64,000 nucleotides of DNA from assembly GCF_002008365.1 (NCBI RefSeq), contig NZ_MRDL01000023.1:94721-158720 (forward strand). Direction: 5' to 3'. The translations under genes were made by a program, and so were the position numbers. Positions within the stretch are counted from its first letter, which is position 1. Each line of letters starts with the position of its first letter. The stretch is from Rhizobium leguminosarum bv. viciae USDA 2370 (GTDB lineage: Bacteria > Pseudomonadota > Alphaproteobacteria > Rhizobiales > Rhizobiaceae). This document shows, one piece after another, positions 1-9,624 of this stretch. Under the pieces are notes generated by a model. That model saw only the letters and a list, made by a program, of their open reading frames with translations. It searched no databases and was not told where the DNA came from.

Positions 1-13
1 CGTGCACGTTCTG

Positions 14-1180
14 TCAGTCGCGGATCGCAGCCCCCGTTACTGGGTCGAACCAGTGCAATTTCTCCAGGTCGACTGTCAATGGCAGCACCTGATTGGGTCG
101 AGGTGTCAGCGCCGGTGGTATACGCGCCACAAGCCGGTTCTTACCCTTATTGGGAAAGTCTTCGGTATCTTCAGCATCGTTGATATTGACCGGCGGTGAG
201 GCGATGTCGAAAAACACGAAAGTGTCGGCTCCAAGCGCTTCGGCAACCGGGATCTGCTCATTGAACAACGCCTCGGCCTCGGGACAAACCTTGAACATCT
301 CCGGGCGAATTCCAACAACGACTTGTCGCCCGGCAAAGACCGACAATGCTGGCTGGGCGGGGATGGAGAAGGATATATTCGTTCCGGTAATCGCAGCTTT
401 CAGCGTCCCGGCTTCCGCTGTCAGCTCGATGCGTACGAAATTCATGGCGGGCGAACCGATGAACCCCGCGACGAACAGATTGGACGGCTTGTCGTAAAGC
501 TTCTGCGGCGTGTCGATCTGCTGAAGATTACTCTCCTGTCCGTTAAACACCGGCTTCAGCACAGCCACGCGATCGCCCATGGTCATAGCCTCGACCTGAT
601 CGTGGGTCACATAAAGGGTTGTGACGCCGAGCCGCTGATTAAGCAGCTTCAGTTCACCGCGCATCTGCACGCGGAGCTTGGCATCCAGGTTGGAAAGAGG
701 TTCGTCCATCAAGAAGGCCACGGGATGGCGAACGATCGCTCGACCCATCGCCACGCGTTGGCGTTGACCACCAGACAATGCCCCCGGTTTGCGCTCGAGA
801 TAGCGCGCGAGATCAAGCATTTCGGCTGCATCGCGCACCAGCTTGTCAATCTTGTCCTTGGGCATTTTGCGCTGCTGCAAGCCAAAAGCCATGTTGTCGT
901 AAACAGTCATATGAGGGTAAAGCGCGTAGTTCTGGAAAACCATCGCAATATCCCGGTCCTGGGGTTCTGTCTCCGTCACATCAGCGTCATCCATGAGCAG
1001 CCGGCCGCTGTTGAGCGCTTCAAGACCCGCTGCCATCCGCAATAATGTCGACTTGCCACAACCCGAGGGGCCGACCAACACGACGAATTCTCCGTCCGCG
1101 ACCGAAAAACTTACATTCGCAACGGCAACGGTTCCGTCCGGAAAGGTCTTGCCGATCCCGTCGAAGGTCATGGACGCCAT
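14..1180 (-). CDS. Sugar ABC transporter ATP-binding protein (UgpC/MsmK-type)
   Basis: This 388-residue protein hydrolyses ATP to drive the sugar importer encoded just upstream on the same strand. Walker A is GPSGCGKST at residues 37-45, the signature LSGGQ at about 135-139, and Walker B FLMDEP at 156-161. A long C-terminal half fits the TOBE-type regulatory domain of the carbohydrate importer subfamily CUT1. The ATG at 1180 has a GGGAG-like site about 10 nt upstream. It is the last gene of the operon visible here, 78 nt after the oxidoreductase gene. Family assignment is firm; the sugar is not identifiable. Confidence 0.93.
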   Translation of the reverse strand: MASMTFDGIGKTFPDGTVAVANVSFSVADGEFVVLVGPSGCGKSTLLRMAAGLEALNSGRLLMDDADVTETEPQDRDIAMVFQNYALYPHMTVYDNMAFGLQQRKMPKDKIDKLVRDAAEMLDLARYLERKPGALSGGQRQRVAMGRAIVRHPVAFLMDEPLSNLDAKLRVQMRGELKLLNQRLGVTTLYVTHDQVEAMTMGDRVAVLKPVFNGQESNLQQIDTPQKLYDKPSNLFVAGFIGSPAMNFVRIELTAEAGTLKAAITGTNISFSIPAQPALSVFAGRQVVVGIRPEMFKVCPEAEALFNEQIPVAEALGADTFVFFDIASPPVNINDAEDTEDFPNKGKNRLVARIPPALTPRPNQVLPLTVDLEKLHWFDPVTGAAIRD

Positions 1181-1258
1181 TTTTATGTACTCCCCGTATT
1201 TTCAAGCGAGGCAAGCCGCACCGTTATGCGGACATGCCCCGCGCCTTTGGTTCCGGCT

Positions 1259-2284
1259 TTAGCCGATGTTCACAGCCTTGCCGGTCGCAACGGATTCCTC
1301 GATGGCGGCCAGGATCTTGGTGTTTGCCAGGCCGTCCTGCGCATCTGCCAGCAGCGGAGCGTCACGCAGGACGCTATCGACAAAGCGAGCAATGGACTCC
1401 AGGACAAAGCCGCCGATACGCGTCGCGCCGGTGGGCGTTATGCCGATATAGTCATTGTATTTCAGTCCGCCGTCGACGATACGGCGCAGGCCGCCGCTAT
1501 GGGTCGGGTCTGCCTGGATCTGGCCCTTTTCACCAACGAACTCGACCTTGAAATCGACGAGCGAAGGATTGTCGCGCGACAGGATCCAGCTGTTCTCCAT
1601 GGTCACGACCGTGCCCTTGGAAAATTCAAGGATCGACGCATGGAAGTCTTTCGTATCCACGCCGCCGGCAGACAGTGTCCCAGAGCGGGCGACGGAATAA
1701 ACACGCACGACCTCGTCTGCGAGAATGAAACGCAGGACATCGACGAGGTGGCTTCCCAGGAACCAGAGTGCCGAAGACTTTGCAGCCCAGCTCAGCATTT
1801 CGAATGGAACGAATGTCGTATTCGAAAGACGCGCGGTCCCGTGCTTTGCCAAGCCGATCTGACCGTCCTGAATCATGTCGCGAACCTGGGCGAGGATCGG
1901 ATTCACACGGTTGTGGAAATCAATCATCAGCTTGCCCTTGGATTTTGCGGCAGCCGCGGCAATTTCCTCGGCTTCACTCACCGTCGTCGCAAGCGGCTTT
2001 TCGCTCAACACGTGTTTGTCAGCTTTCAGAGCGGCGAGGATTATCGGCGTGTGGGTAAAGTCGGGTGTCGCAACCGAGATCGCATCGATCTGATCGCTGG
2101 AGATCAGCTTCTGATAATCGGTGAAGGCCCGCGTTGCGCCGTAGGTTTCCTTCATCTTCAGCGCCCTGCCCTCATCGAGGTCGCAGACGCCGACCAGCTC
2201 GGTCTCCGGCAAGACATTAAAGGTGTGGGCGTGATTGCCGCCCCAAAGACCGGCGCCAATGACGCCCATTCGCAGTCTGCTCAT
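1259..2284 (-). CDS. Gfo/Idh/MocA family NAD(P)-dependent oxidoreductase
   Basis: The 341-residue product begins with a Rossmann nucleotide-binding turn (GAGLWGG, residues 10-16) and has the EKP motif at 95-97 that is typical of Gfo/Idh/MocA sugar and inositol dehydrogenases. These cytoplasmic enzymes oxidise a hydroxyl of a sugar, polyol or aminosugar. The ATG at 2284 follows GGAG. It sits between the permease and ATPase genes of the same operon (28-nt and 78-nt gaps), so it probably acts on the imported compound or its first product. Length is usual for the family. Confidence 0.9.
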   Translation of the reverse strand: MSRLRMGVIGAGLWGGNHAHTFNVLPETELVGVCDLDEGRALKMKETYGATRAFTDYQKLISSDQIDAISVATPDFTHTPIILAALKADKHVLSEKPLATTVSEAEEIAAAAAKSKGKLMIDFHNRVNPILAQVRDMIQDGQIGLAKHGTARLSNTTFVPFEMLSWAAKSSALWFLGSHLVDVLRFILADEVVRVYSVARSGTLSAGGVDTKDFHASILEFSKGTVVTMENSWILSRDNPSLVDFKVEFVGEKGQIQADPTHSGGLRRIVDGGLKYNDYIGITPTGATRIGGFVLESIARFVDSVLRDAPLLADAQDGLANTKILAAIEESVATGKAVNIG

Positions 2285-2312
2285 TTCATTACTCCATTCA
2301 TAAAGGGAAAGC

Positions 2313-3146
2313 TCAGCCCTTCACCGAACCAAAGGTGAGGCCTCGTACGACGTATCGATCGAAAACAAGGAAGATGATCATCGGAGGTATCATCGCGAGC
2401 ACTGCGGCGGCGGCGATGTAGTTCCAGGTCACTCCGCTCGTTGCGAAATATCCAAGTGTTCCGATCGGAAGAGTGGCGGTCGAGCGTGAGCTCAGCACCA
2501 GCGGAAAAGCGGCATTGTTCCATGCGAACACGAAGGCGAACATCGACGTGACAATGACGCCGGGACGAACGATCGGCAGCGTGATCCGCAACATGATCGT
2601 GTACCAGCGGGCGCCGTCGACCCGGGCAGCCTCCTCCAGTTCCACCGGCACTTCATCGATGAAACTCTTCATCAACCAGACGGAAAACGGGATCGTCAGC
2701 GTCTGCAGGACCAGGATCATGGAGAAATAGGAACCCTGCAGACCGATGCGCGTGATGAGGATGAAATAGGGGATCAGGAACGCGACCGGCGGGGCCATCA
2801 GCAACCCGAGATACCACAACATGATGTTCTTCTTGCCGCGTAGCTTGAAACGGGACAACGCGTAGGCAGCAGGAACCGAAAAGGGCAGATTGAGTAGCAC
2901 AGCACCGATTGCGACGATGAGGCTGTTGACCAGTTGCGGCGCGTTGGTACCCGGATCGACGAGGATGTGCCGGAAAGCATCGAGATTGGGTTCGAAGGTA
3001 AGTTGCGGCGGCATGGTGAATGCCGTCTCGGCCGGCCGGATCGCAAGAGCGATGAACCACAGAATCGGACCGACAAAGATTGCCAGGAAGAGGAGGCCGG
3101 CGGCGTAGGTGAGTGCCGTGTTGAAGCTCGTGTGGCGGCGGGACAT
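2313..3146 (-). CDS. Carbohydrate ABC transporter permease (MalG-type)
   Basis: This 277-residue inner-membrane protein has about six hydrophobic segments. It carries the EAA loop near residue 190 (EEAARVDGARWYTIMLRITL), which docks with the ATPase. I chose the ATG at 3146, which has GGAG upstream and follows the partner permease stop by one nucleotide; an upstream in-frame start at 3191 would overlap the partner gene. Size and order match the second CUT1 permease of sugar importers. Confidence 0.92.
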   Translation of the reverse strand: MSRRHTSFNTALTYAAGLLFLAIFVGPILWFIALAIRPAETAFTMPPQLTFEPNLDAFRHILVDPGTNAPQLVNSLIVAIGAVLLNLPFSVPAAYALSRFKLRGKKNIMLWYLGLLMAPPVAFLIPYFILITRIGLQGSYFSMILVLQTLTIPFSVWLMKSFIDEVPVELEEAARVDGARWYTIMLRITLPIVRPGVIVTSMFAFVFAWNNAAFPLVLSSRSTATLPIGTLGYFATSGVTWNYIAAAAVLAMIPPMIIFLVFDRYVVRGLTFGSVKG

Positions 3147-3147
3147 T

Positions 3148-4077
3148 TTACCACTCCTCGTTTCGGAACGCGAAGAAGACGTAGAGGGCAACGATGACGT
3201 TGACGATCAGCACGGTGATCCAGGTCATGGCGCTGACCAGGCCGATGTTGAAGTTGACAAGGCCCTGTTCGTAGAGAGAGTATCCAAGGGTGCGCGTCGA
3301 CGTGCCCGGTCCGCCGCGGGTGAGCACAAGCACTGTGTCGAAGGTGTTGAAGATCTGCATGAAGCGCAGCATGACGATAATGATTGCGGTGCGCTTGATC
3401 AGCGGCAGCTTGATCCGCATCAGGATCGTCCATGCAGACGCGCGATCCAGGCGTGCGGCCTCCAAAATCTCGTCGGGCACGGCCAAAAGGCTCGCATAGA
3501 GAACGATTGCAAAGAACGGCGTCCACTGCCAGATGTCGACGAAGAGGATGGCCGCGAGTGCTGTCGATGGCGAGCCAAGAATTCCCTCTGCGGGAACGGG
3601 GAGCCAGAGCGACTGCAACAGCCAGCTCAACAGTCCACCGCCGGGATCATAGAGGTAGCGGAACAAAAAGCCGACGACGATGGGCGCGATCGTGGTGGGC
3701 AAGATCAGCAGGGCCCGCACGATGTTCATGCCAGGCAGTGCCTTGAGCAGAATGAGTGCAATCGCCAGGCCGAATATGAATTCAAGTGCCGTGCCAAGGA
3801 TCGACAGGATCAGGGTATTGGTGAGCGCGGCGCGAAAGTCGAATGCGTTGAAGGCCTGCACATAATTTTCGAAGCCAACGAACTGGAGCGGCTCCGGGCC
3901 GATTTGCAGGTTCCAGAAGTAGAAGCTCGATCTTAGGGCAAACAGCAAGGGGTAGGCGATCAGAGCGAGCAGCATCACCACCGAAGGCGCAATCAGCAAG
4001 TATGGCAGGTTTCGTCGGATAAAGCTCTTCCGGGCAGGCCCGAAGGCTCGCGGAGAGCGAACAGTTGTCGTGTGCAT
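3148..4077 (-). CDS. Carbohydrate ABC transporter permease (MalF/UgpA-type)
   Basis: This 309-residue membrane permease has six predicted transmembrane stretches beginning near residue 25 and an EAA-type loop (ILEAARLDRASAWTILMRIK). It should form the heterodimeric channel with the product of the next gene. It lies 70 nt downstream of the binding-protein gene and one nucleotide before the second permease gene, so the three are almost certainly cotranscribed. Confidence 0.92.
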   Translation of the reverse strand: MHTTTVRSPRAFGPARKSFIRRNLPYLLIAPSVVMLLALIAYPLLFALRSSFYFWNLQIGPEPLQFVGFENYVQAFNAFDFRAALTNTLILSILGTALEFIFGLAIALILLKALPGMNIVRALLILPTTIAPIVVGFLFRYLYDPGGGLLSWLLQSLWLPVPAEGILGSPSTALAAILFVDIWQWTPFFAIVLYASLLAVPDEILEAARLDRASAWTILMRIKLPLIKRTAIIIVMLRFMQIFNTFDTVLVLTRGGPGTSTRTLGYSLYEQGLVNFNIGLVSAMTWITVLIVNVIVALYVFFAFRNEEW

Positions 4078-4147
4078 TGCCAGATCCAGTTCTTCTTCAA
4101 GTGGATGCCGGCGCGATCGCTGTCGCGCCGGCCCGAGGAGAACTCTG

Positions 4148-5602
4148 TTACTTCTTGGCGATCAGGGCTTTGGCCCCGTCAAGAGAATCCGAGTAGCTGT
4201 CCCTTTGATAAGGGATCATGAGATTGCCCTTCAGGATGCTCTCGAACAGGCTGTTGGCGCGCTCGAGGCCGGTCTTCGGCTCCTCGCTGCCGGTCAGAAG
4301 CTGGTTCAATGTGAGACCCAACACGCTTTCGACAGCCGTGTAACCAGGGACCGGCGGGCGTGCGACCTTGCCGTTGCCCTGCTTCATCATCGCATACTGC
4401 ACATCGAGGTAAGGATAGATCGCCTTGACTTCCTCGTCTTGATAGAGCGAAACGCGCGCAAAGTCGGAGAACTGGTAGTTGAGGTCCGGCCAAAGAGCCA
4501 TTTTCTTCTGCGTGGCCTTCGAGGTCGCCCATTTGATGAAGGCGTAGCCTGCCTCTTGCCTTTCGGAACTGGATGGGATGCCAAGGCTCCAGCCACCGAG
4601 GCTGACCGTCTGAGGCACGCCCTCAGCTTTCGGCAAGGCTGCGGTTGCATACTTCTCCATGACGTCCGATTTCTTACCGGTCATGTAACCGGAATTCTTG
4701 ATCAGATAGAAGTACGGGGTCCACCAATAGAACATGCCGATGTCGCCCTTGGCGAAACGGGTGCCGGCGTCGAACCAGACATAATTGATGGCTTCAGGCG
4801 GAGACAGCTTGTAGAGCTGCCTGTAGACTTCGACAGACTTGATCCAGGCCGGGCTTGTCAACTGCGGGGAGAAATCCCACGGGGCGGTCGGGAACGATTT
4901 GAACCAGTTCGCCCCGTGGCTTGCTGAGACCTGCGTAAACATGTGGACGATCGGCGACGGCTGGGAACCGCAAACGACGGTTGGGAAGAGCGGCTTGCCG
5001 CCAAATGATTTGCCTTCCATCGACTTCAGGGTGTCGACGTATTTCGTCCAGGTCCAGTCTTCCGACGTCTCGGTCGGCGGTGCTGCAATGCCGAGTTCGT
5101 CAAAGACGTCCTTGCGGTACATAACCCCCTGGGCATAGGCGGCGACCGGCAATGTGCCGACCTGGCCGCGCCACATATTCGAGGAGTAAAGGACCTCCGG
5201 GATGAAGTCTGAGAGATCGAATTCGTTGTCCTTGGCAATAAAATCATTCAGTGAGATGATCCAGCCATTGTCGAGGTACTGCCCGAGCCACATCTGGTCG
5301 ACAACGATGACATCGGCGTCGGAGGTCTTGGCGACAAAGGCAGAGACGAGGCGCGACTGAAGGGCGTCATACGAGAGGCTTTCCAGTTCCACCTTGATGC
5401 CGGTTTCCTTCTCGTATTCTGGCACCAGCGCCTTCATTGAGAAAAAGAATGGGTCTTCAACGGACAGGACGCGCACCGTGTTCGCATCCTGTGCCGCCCC
5501 TCGCCGTGGCACGGCCAATGATCCCGCGCCAACCACAAGAGCTGCGACGGAAGCGCTTTTCAGCAGGTCACGTCGCGACATATTTCCGATATCGATTGTC
5601 AT
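4148..5602 (-). CDS. Sugar ABC transporter substrate-binding protein, Tat-type leader
   Basis: This 484-residue extracellular solute-binding protein (family 1) should deliver a sugar to the downstream permeases. Its N-terminus has a twin-arginine signal (SRRDLLK, residues 9-15) followed by an alanine-rich hydrophobic stretch, so it is probably exported folded through Tat. It is first in the operon and diverges from the ROK regulator at 5889. The length is at the upper end for the family. The ligand cannot be deduced from sequence. Confidence 0.9.
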   Translation of the reverse strand: MTIDIGNMSRRDLLKSASVAALVVGAGSLAVPRRGAAQDANTVRVLSVEDPFFFSMKALVPEYEKETGIKVELESLSYDALQSRLVSAFVAKTSDADVIVVDQMWLGQYLDNGWIISLNDFIAKDNEFDLSDFIPEVLYSSNMWRGQVGTLPVAAYAQGVMYRKDVFDELGIAAPPTETSEDWTWTKYVDTLKSMEGKSFGGKPLFPTVVCGSQPSPIVHMFTQVSASHGANWFKSFPTAPWDFSPQLTSPAWIKSVEVYRQLYKLSPPEAINYVWFDAGTRFAKGDIGMFYWWTPYFYLIKNSGYMTGKKSDVMEKYATAALPKAEGVPQTVSLGGWSLGIPSSSERQEAGYAFIKWATSKATQKKMALWPDLNYQFSDFARVSLYQDEEVKAIYPYLDVQYAMMKQGNGKVARPPVPGYTAVESVLGLTLNQLLTGSEEPKTGLERANSLFESILKGNLMIPYQRDSYSDSLDGAKALIAKK

Positions 5603-5715
5603 AAACAGCCTCCTCAGTTGCTTCGTATCCCAACCCCGGCCCTTCAGCGCAGCCCTGGGCTTCCGCTTGTCGATACTGAGATTGTTACCCCTAATGTGCT
5701 TTTTGTAAGCAGTTA

Positions 5716-5736
5716 GTTTGTACCTCGCACAAACTT
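5716..5736. promoter_or_regulatory. Candidate operator dyad between sugar operon and ROK regulator
   Basis: Perfect 7-bp arms, AGTTTGT (5716-5722) and ACAAACT (5730-5736), flank a 7-nt spacer in the 286-nt divergent gap. An A/T-rich interrupted palindrome at this position is what would be expected of an operator for the adjacent ROK-family repressor. The assignment to that regulator is inference. Confidence 0.5.
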
Positions 5737-5888
5737 ATGTTAGTGTCAAGAAGTTGTCGCGGCGAAAATTTCTGCGCTGTACCGCGGTTGTCATCGACGT
5801 CCTGCTTGCATCACCGGAAAGGGCCTTATGTTGTATGGCCGTTCGATAATGTACGGGCTAAAAGGATCCGGTAGATTGGAGAAGAGAA

Positions 5889-7148
5889 TTGAAGTTTGAG
5901 AGCCAGCCGTCCTATTCGTTGGGCCAGCGCACCCCTGCAAGCAGAGAAGTCGCCGCCGGCGAGAACGGCGGTAACGTGACACTTGTCTCCCAATCGGCAC
6001 TTGGCGCGATAAACCGCGGTCGCGTCCTTCAGGCCTTATATGATAACGGACCCAAAAGCCGGGCAGATCTCGCTCGACTTGCAGGTGTCAACCGGACCAC
6101 GATAACCGGTATTGTGCAGCCGATGATCGAAGACCAGCTTCTTGTTGAGGGAGATGCGTCACCTTCCGACGTCAAAGGCGGCAAGCCGGCTCGTCCGCTT
6201 TATTTTAACCCCGATGCTCCGATGCTTGGCGCAGTCCTCCTTCTGCCCGGCACGATACAAACATGCCTCGTGGCGCTAACCGGTGAGATCAAGGCCGTTG
6301 CGAAAGCTGAGTTTGATACGCATGGCGACACAGAAGCATTCATCGCGGTCATGACGGAGACGCTTACTGCCACACTGTCTCAGGCCCAACAGGCGCCTTT
6401 CGGCATTGGCGTGGCCTCTGCTGGAATGATCGACAGTGACAATGGAACCATTCTTACCGTCAACCTTGCTCCCGTTCTAACGGGACTTCCCCTCGTAGCA
6501 ATACTACAAGAACGCTTCTCTCTTCCGGTTGTCATCGATCACCACCCCCGTGCCTTGCTTGTTGGGGACAGATGGTTCGGACCCGGTCGCGGCCAACAAA
6601 ATTTCGCAGCAGTCTATACTGGCGAGGTTCTCGGCGGCGCCTTCTTCATCGACGGCAAGGTCTATCGTGGACTCGCCGGATCCGGCGGCGAACTCGGTCA
6701 CAGCGTGGTGCAGATCGATGGTGCCCTTTGCAATTGCGGAAAGCACGGCTGCTGGGAGACCGTCGCTGCCCTTCCTTGGTTACGAAAAGAAGCCGCCCGA
6801 TTGAGCTTTCCGCATCCCAAGAGCGTCACCTGTGCCAGGCTTGTCAAGGAAGCAGACGAAGGCTCGAAGGCGGCAGAGGAGCTTCTCGACCGTTATACGC
6901 GGAACGTAGCCTTCGGCATCGTCAATCTGCAGCAAACACTCTCTCTCAACTCCTATGTCCTTCATGGAGACGTCGCCGGAGGCGGATTGAAGGCAGCAGA
7001 GCTGATCAGGCAGCATGTCGAGCAACTGGTGGTGAAGAGACCTGGTCAGGAGATATCGATCACGGTGAATGGTATCGGCGAAGGCCATACGGCTCTGCGC
7101 GGCGCCGCGGGTCTGGTTTTATCCAGCCACCTCAAGCTGGTCATTTGA
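5889..7148 (+). CDS. ROK family transcriptional regulator (NagC/XylR/Mlc-like)
   Basis: The 419-residue product has an N-terminal winged helix-turn-helix near residues 52-80 (SRADLARLAGVNRTTITGIV). A ROK sugar-kinase-like domain follows, with the zinc motif CNCGKHGCWE and the GGELGH segment. Such proteins repress sugar uptake genes until their ligand binds. The start is TTG at 5889 with GGAGAAGA just upstream. It diverges from the binding-protein gene, so it is the likely local regulator of unit 1. Confidence 0.88.
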   Translation: MKFESQPSYSLGQRTPASREVAAGENGGNVTLVSQSALGAINRGRVLQALYDNGPKSRADLARLAGVNRTTITGIVQPMIEDQLLVEGDASPSDVKGGKPARPLYFNPDAPMLGAVLLLPGTIQTCLVALTGEIKAVAKAEFDTHGDTEAFIAVMTETLTATLSQAQQAPFGIGVASAGMIDSDNGTILTVNLAPVLTGLPLVAILQERFSLPVVIDHHPRALLVGDRWFGPGRGQQNFAAVYTGEVLGGAFFIDGKVYRGLAGSGGELGHSVVQIDGALCNCGKHGCWETVAALPWLRKEAARLSFPHPKSVTCARLVKEADEGSKAAEELLDRYTRNVAFGIVNLQQTLSLNSYVLHGDVAGGGLKAAELIRQHVEQLVVKRPGQEISITVNGIGEGHTALRGAAGLVLSSHLKLVI

Positions 7149-7264
7149 GGCTTTGTAGCGGCACCGATCTGCAAGGAAGGGCTTGCGGACCTGCAAGGTG
7201 CGGTTCGCGCCTGGGCCTGCCCCGGTTGACTTCTTAAAGAGACTCAGGCGCGCAATCAAATTTT

Positions 7265-8422
7265 CTAAGGTCGGGATTTGGGCTTGCGACCGTTAAGGTA
7301 AGGACTGCCATCGTCTGCGACGGCGGCGGAAAAGAGAGAGGCAAAGAACGGAATGCAGGCCGCCCCGATCGCGCCGGCGCGAGGGCCAAGTCGAGAGGCC
7401 TCGACTGCGGCAGCCTCCAAACCGCGCGACGGGCCAAGGATTGGCTGACTGGAAATTGCGCGTACCAGCCTGTCTGTCACGAGTTCTGGCAGCCGTCCCC
7501 CAAGGACAATCAGCGCGGGGTCGAACATCGCCGTTGCTACACGTACCGTCTCGCTGAGCTGCTTTCCGGCGCGTTCAACCCAGATTTCTAACGCCGCTTC
7601 GGCGCTATCTGGCAACCGATCGAGGTCGATGAAGTCGTGGATGGCGAAGCCGGCACCGTTGAGGGTGGCAAAAAGGTCTTGGCCGGATGGGCGCGGCTGG
7701 TCGTACGGGTAGAGAACTCCGGGCAGGCAGGCGTTTCCATTGACACCGCGGTACGGCCGTCCGTCGATAACCGCCCCTCCCCCGACACCGTGTCCAATGT
7801 GAATGAAGAACATCGGATCAGGCTGCGGGATGCGTCCGCCGAACACATACTCTCCGAGCGCTGCAGCTGTTCCATCATTCTCGATGTAATAGGGCGCTTC
7901 GAAAGTCGCTTTAAAAGCTTGGTCCACCTCACCATCATCGAAAGCCGGGAAGAAGCTGTGGGCCTTGAGGATGTTCGACATCGTGCCGAAATTGCCGGGC
8001 ACAGAGCAGCCGACCCCGAGAAGGCGATCCTTAGGCGTACCCAGGTCGGTCAGCATCGCCGCGATAGCAGCCTGCGCGGCGCCTGCCACAGACAAAGCCG
8101 TGCTGGTCTCGATGTCGACTGATCGGGAGGTAAGAATCTTACCTGCTAGATCAACAATTGCTACCTCCATTCGGGAGACCGAGAATGTTATCCCCGCGGA
8201 AAGATACCGGTCAGCCCGCAAGCTCAGCAAGCGCCGAGGCTGGCCTTGGGCGCCGGTCCGCTCGACCACCTCGATGAGAAGTCCGATCTCAAGTAAGCGA
8301 CCTATCAGCCGAGTGACAGAAGCGCCTGTCATGCCGGACCGTTCGGCCAGGTCGACGCGCGCAATCTTCTTGCCCACGAAAATCAGTTCGACCAGTCGTC
8401 GTTCGTTCCGTGAAAGGTCCAT
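7265..8422 (-). CDS. ROK family transcriptional regulator, second copy
   Basis: This roughly 385-residue protein has an N-terminal winged helix (RVDLAERSGMTGASVTRLI, about residues 20-40) and a ROK domain with a GHGVGGGAV phosphate-binding segment. The classical CxCGxxGC zinc motif is not visible; a stretch reading NGNACLPGVLYPYDQP is in its place, so ligand or zinc binding may differ from NagC/Mlc. ATG at 8422 is used; an in-frame TTG at 8431 preceded by GAGG is an alternative. It diverges from the ABC operon beginning at 8570. Confidence 0.86.
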   Translation of the reverse strand: MDLSRNERRLVELIFVGKKIARVDLAERSGMTGASVTRLIGRLLEIGLLIEVVERTGAQGQPRRLLSLRADRYLSAGITFSVSRMEVAIVDLAGKILTSRSVDIETSTALSVAGAAQAAIAAMLTDLGTPKDRLLGVGCSVPGNFGTMSNILKAHSFFPAFDDGEVDQAFKATFEAPYYIENDGTAAALGEYVFGGRIPQPDPMFFIHIGHGVGGGAVIDGRPYRGVNGNACLPGVLYPYDQPRPSGQDLFATLNGAGFAIHDFIDLDRLPDSAEAALEIWVERAGKQLSETVRVATAMFDPALIVLGGRLPELVTDRLVRAISSQPILGPSRGLEAAAVEASRLGPRAGAIGAACIPFFASLFSAAVADDGSPYLNGRKPKSRP

Positions 8423-8479
8423 TGGTTCCAAGAGTGCCTCAAATCGTTAGTAGCCAAAGAGCTATTGCAATATATATTA

Positions 8480-8496
8480 AATTACGCAATGTAATT
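8480..8496. promoter_or_regulatory. Candidate operator dyad in ROK2/ABC divergent promoter
   Basis: AATTAC (8480-8485) and GTAATT (8491-8496) form a perfect 6-bp dyad with a 5-nt spacer. It lies in a very A/T-rich stretch inside the 147-nt divergent gap. Position suggests an operator for the ROK regulator starting at 8422. This is inference from symmetry and location. Confidence 0.45.
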
Positions 8497-8569
8497 AAAC
8501 TGTCATGTAGCTCCGGTAATAAGGCGCCAAGCCGGGGATGACCGGCCAAACTGAAACGAGAGGAACACC

Positions 8570-9574
8570 ATGCATCAGATCAAACGTTTATTGACCCTCG
8601 CAGCCGTACTGATCGCGGTCACCTCTCCGGCCTTGGCCAATAGTCTTGTCGTCTATTCACCTCAGGGAGAAGAGAACGTTCAGTGGATAATCGACCAGGC
8701 TAAAGCCGCCGGTCACGATGTGCAGTTTCTGCGCGCACCCGGAGGAGAACTTTTTGATCGGCTGGTCGCCGAGAAGAACAACCCCCAGGCCGATGTCGTA
8801 CTCGGCATGGTCGACACGTCTATGGGTCTGCTCAAAAAGAACGGCCTGTTCCAACCATACACACCAGCCTGGGCAGCGGACCTCCCTGCGCAATACAAGG
8901 ACAAAGAAGGCATTGTCTACAAATTCTGGAGCACACCGGTTGTCATCGCCTATGATTCCGACAAGCTTGCCGCTGAGCGGGCGCCGAAAAGCTGGCTGGA
9001 CCTGACAAGGGGCGAATACAAAGCCAAATACGTCATCGGCAACACCGCCTGGCAGACGACAAGGGTCTATCTTGCCGGCATCTTGGCCCGGTTCCTCGAC
9101 GACAAGGGCGAAGTCACTCAGGCTGGATGGGATTTTCTTGGCGCATTCTATGCGAACGCCATCGTTGTCGATGACGCCGATGCGCGCAAAGAAGCCTTCA
9201 AATCGGGCGGTGCGATCATCAATCTGAACTGGTTCGGCGGCGTCATCAAAGACGCCAAGGAGCTCGGCATGCAAGTCAAGGTCATTGACCCGGAAGGTGG
9301 CACGCCCGTCATCTCCGAAGGCGTGGCGATCATGGCGGGAACCGATCAGCTGGAGCAGGCAAAGGCATTCGTCGACTGGTTCGGCTCTGCCGATGTCATG
9401 GCCGGCTACGCCAAAAAGTTCGGTCAGGTTCCGGTGCTACCGGCGGCGCTGGCGAAATCACCGCCAGAGGTGCAGGCGAATGCGGAACTAGTCAAGGCGC
9501 AGCCTATCGACTGGGATGCCGTCGCGCCCAAACTGGACGGCTGGTTGCAGAAGATCGAGCTTGAAATCCGGTGA
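8570..9574 (+). CDS. ABC transporter substrate-binding protein (ThiB/AfuA-like)
   Basis: The 334-residue periplasmic binding protein has a Sec signal peptide (cleavage probably after SPALA, about residue 23). Its fold resembles the iron(III)/thiamine/phosphonate type binding proteins of the Fbp-like importers. An AGAGGAA site precedes the ATG. It is first in a four-gene operon with an ATPase, a double-size permease and an isomerase. Transport of a small organic or phosphorylated compound is plausible; the ligand is unknown. Confidence 0.86.
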   Translation: MHQIKRLLTLAAVLIAVTSPALANSLVVYSPQGEENVQWIIDQAKAAGHDVQFLRAPGGELFDRLVAEKNNPQADVVLGMVDTSMGLLKKNGLFQPYTPAWAADLPAQYKDKEGIVYKFWSTPVVIAYDSDKLAAERAPKSWLDLTRGEYKAKYVIGNTAWQTTRVYLAGILARFLDDKGEVTQAGWDFLGAFYANAIVVDDADARKEAFKSGGAIINLNWFGGVIKDAKELGMQVKVIDPEGGTPVISEGVAIMAGTDQLEQAKAFVDWFGSADVMAGYAKKFGQVPVLPAALAKSPPEVQANAELVKAQPIDWDAVAPKLDGWLQKIELEIR

Positions 9575-9624
9575 GGATGCAGGACCGGGCGACACAGATC
9601 GCCAGGCTTCACAGGAGTATGATC

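Noticed and set aside
1226..2338. A 370-codon + strand frame
   Set aside because: Shadow of the oxidoreductase gene; the minus strand encodes a clear Gfo/Idh/MocA protein.
4070..4927. A 285-codon + strand frame
   Set aside because: Shadow of the substrate-binding protein gene, with no domain.
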